Below are positions 62,486-64,000 of a stretch of DNA of 64,000 nt, in pieces. The stretch is from Phycisphaerae bacterium (lineage in GTDB: Bacteria; Planctomycetota; Phycisphaerae; UBA1845). The position numbers and the translations under genes are program-made. The DNA is taken from positions 132,937 to 196,936 of the forward strand of contig JAJDEB010000008.1 of NCBI GenBank assembly GCA_029260015.1, in the 5' to 3' direction. Positions within the stretch are counted from its first letter, which is position 1; each line of letters begins with the position of its first letter. The notes below the pieces were generated by a model. It was not told the DNA's origin, did no database searches, and worked only from the letters and a program-made list of their open reading frames with translations.

Positions 62486-64000
62486 TTATTGCGGGCCTCC
62501 ATTCTGATTGACCTGCAATCCGGAAATCTCGAATGTTCCATTGTTCAGATTCTGACCCGTCAGCCGCACATCGCGCGGTGTTTCATCCACGCACTTCTCA
62601 TGGCTGACGCGAATCTCGTTACAAAGGACAGGCGGCTGACCCGGAATCTGAGCCTGGAATTCGATCTGATAGGTGATGTCAAAGAAGCTGTCCACATTGA
62701 ATTGCCCATTGTTATCACCCAAGTTGATCGAAACACCGTCTTTACCGCTCGATCCTATGTTTGAGACGACAAGCGGTTCACCCGGTGCCGGATTCGGGAA
62801 GAATCCTCCACCCACCGGATTACCAAAGTGCAACAGATCGACGCGCAAGTCGATTGCCGGATTTCCACAACTGGACGGATCGGCGGACAACACCTGCTGA
62901 CCCGGTTGCGGAATGTCAATTCGATATGTGATGTCGAAGAAGCTATCGACGGTGAACGATGAACCTGGCGGTAACGCACCGAAGTCAATCGTGTAGGTAA
63001 TGTCGAAGAAACTGTCGACAACAAAATCCAAATCAACACTGACTCCATCTTTACCACTTGAACCGATATTCGACACAACCAAACGACCGCCAGTGTCCAT
63101 CAACGTAGCTTGGCCAAGGGCAGTATGATCGACACCAAAAACCGTCACAACCGGCGGCAACGGACATCCTGCACCCAGGCTTGCCGGGCAATAGGTTTGA
63201 CTCTGCGGGAACACCGTAAAGTCGCAACCAATGGGCGTCGCGCCCGGGCAAACCGTCGCGAGGTCAGCAGGACACTGCGTCACCACTGCCGCACAGAGCG
63301 TCACATCACACGGACACGAAGTAAACGAGACCGGGCATGATGTCGAGAAGACCGGCGCGAACGTGAAGTCGCAAACACCCGTCGGCCCTGCACAAATCGT
63401 CAAGCCGTTGTCCTCGCACGTCGTTGGAATCGTCGTCGGACACTGAGTGATGAATGGTTCGCAGATGGTCTGAGCACCAGCCACGTCGGCACAAATAGTC
63501 ACCGTCAACGGGCAAACGGTTTCCTGTACCGCACAGAAGGTCGGCTGAGCTTCGCAAAGCGTGAACTCGCACACCGTCGATTCTAGCGGACACTCGGTCG
63601 GCGATGCCGGGCACGTGGTCAAGACAGCCGCACAAGTCGTCGGATCGCACGGACAGACCGTTTCCACGTACGCACAAATCGTCGGATTCGACGGGCATGA
63701 TGTCCATTGTCCCGGACAACTGGTGATGAGCGCATCTGCACAAAGCGTCGGAGCCGATTCACATTGCGTGATGATAACCGGGCACGTTGTCGGTGACGTC
63801 GGAGAGATCGTCGGATCGTCTGGACAGAATCCTCCAATTCCCGGACAAGTCGTCGGCAATGTCGGACAGAAAGTGTCCGTCGTTTGGCAGACCGTGAACT
63901 CGCAAAGCGTCGGGTCATTCGGACACGTCGTCAGGAAGTGCGGGCAAACCGTTTCTGCAACCGGACAGGAGGTTGGATCGCACGGGCACACCGTCGGTGT
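62486..64000 (-). CDS. Cys-Pro-Thr repeat protein, partial (N-terminus outside window)
   Basis: The frame is open to the right edge, so only the C-terminal about 504 residues are seen; the reported GTG at 63991 is internal. The first about 260 residues are short repeats of the form T-x-C-P-x2-P-T-x-C, with a Cys every 6-8 residues and over fifty Cys in all. The last about 230 residues contain V-D-S-F-F-D-I-T-Y three times and V-V-S-N-I-G-S-S-G-K-D-G-V twice, in a beta-sheet-like region. A closing part has few Cys. No family was recognised. It is probably exported and disulphide-stiffened (inference; the signal peptide is outside). Confidence 0.75.
   Translation of the reverse strand, partial: TPTVCPCDPTSCPVAETVCPHFLTTCPNDPTLCEFTVCQTTDTFCPTLPTTCPGIGGFCPDDPTISPTSPTTCPVIITQCESAPTLCADALITSCPGQWTSCPSNPTICAYVETVCPCDPTTCAAVLTTCPASPTECPLESTVCEFTLCEAQPTFCAVQETVCPLTVTICADVAGAQTICEPFITQCPTTIPTTCEDNGLTICAGPTGVCDFTFAPVFSTSCPVSFTSCPCDVTLCAAVVTQCPADLATVCPGATPIGCDFTVFPQSQTYCPASLGAGCPLPPVVTVFGVDHTALGQATLMDTGGRLVVSNIGSSGKDGVSVDLDFVVDSFFDITYTIDFGALPPGSSFTVDSFFDITYRIDIPQPGQQVLSADPSSCGNPAIDLRVDLLHFGNPVGGGFFPNPAPGEPLVVSNIGSSGKDGVSINLGDNNGQFNVDSFFDITYQIEFQAQIPGQPPVLCNEIRVSHEKCVDETPRDVRLTGQNLNNGTFEISGLQVNQNGGPQ

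Overview
The window looks like chromosomal DNA of a Planctomycetota bacterium, probably a Phycisphaerae-like lineage. This is inferred from gene content only. The signs are many secreted proteins and lipoproteins ending in a dockerin-like pair of calcium loops, an ECF-type sigma factor coupled to a Ser/Thr kinase with TPR repeats, a PEP-CTERM protein, a prepilin-like protein, large Cys-rich or Gly-rich surface proteins, and two heavy-metal RND efflux operons. No phage, transposase, CRISPR or rRNA was seen. One tRNA-Thr(TGT) is present.

Left part (1-7.0 kb): a leftward, tightly packed lipid operon. In order of transcription it encodes a pseudo-HAD/fatty acyl reductase fusion, a second NAD-binding_4-type reductase, a polysaccharide pyruvyl transferase-like protein, an acyl-CoA/AMP ligase and the start of an enoyl-CoA hydratase cut by the window edge. 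The pyruvyl transferase start is preceded by a 17-bp tandem duplication that makes two six-codon mini-ORFs joined by ATGA overlaps. Next come an intact NarL-type response regulator and a degenerate hybrid histidine kinase (7.3-9.6 kb).

9.9-23.8 kb holds exported proteins and a sensor unit: a GSDH-type sugar dehydrogenase with dockerin, lipoproteins, a DPP III-like M49 peptidase, a GH114-like lipoprotein, mscL, a PGRS-like Gly-rich lipoprotein, and an ECF sigma factor overlapping (GTGA) a Ser/Thr kinase-TPR protein.

23.9-30.8 kb is a complete CzcCBA-like operon. 37.7-43.2 kb is a second metal RND operon lacking a TolC gene. Each starts with a small secreted Cys-rich protein driven by a promoter lying almost on the start codon. 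Between them lie a leftward signalling cluster (zinc-ribbon Ser/Thr kinase, PP2C phosphatase, FHA-rhomboid fusion), an arylsulfotransferase-like dockerin protein and a pseudogene with three in-frame TGA codons.

43.5-55.7 kb: a dockerin-protein remnant, tRNA-Thr, small lipoproteins, a DUF2092/DUF6515-like pair, a PhoB/PhoR-like two-component system, a LTD/dockerin exoprotein, a prepilin-like protein, a PEP-CTERM protein and a single-domain globin.

55.8-64.0 kb: a leftward group of two paralogous giant membrane proteins with glutamine-amidotransferase-like (DUF4350-like) domains, overlapping by ATGA, preceded by a membrane TPR protein. Upstream, after a strong terminator, is the C-terminal part of a protein built from short Cys-Pro-Thr repeats that runs off the right edge.
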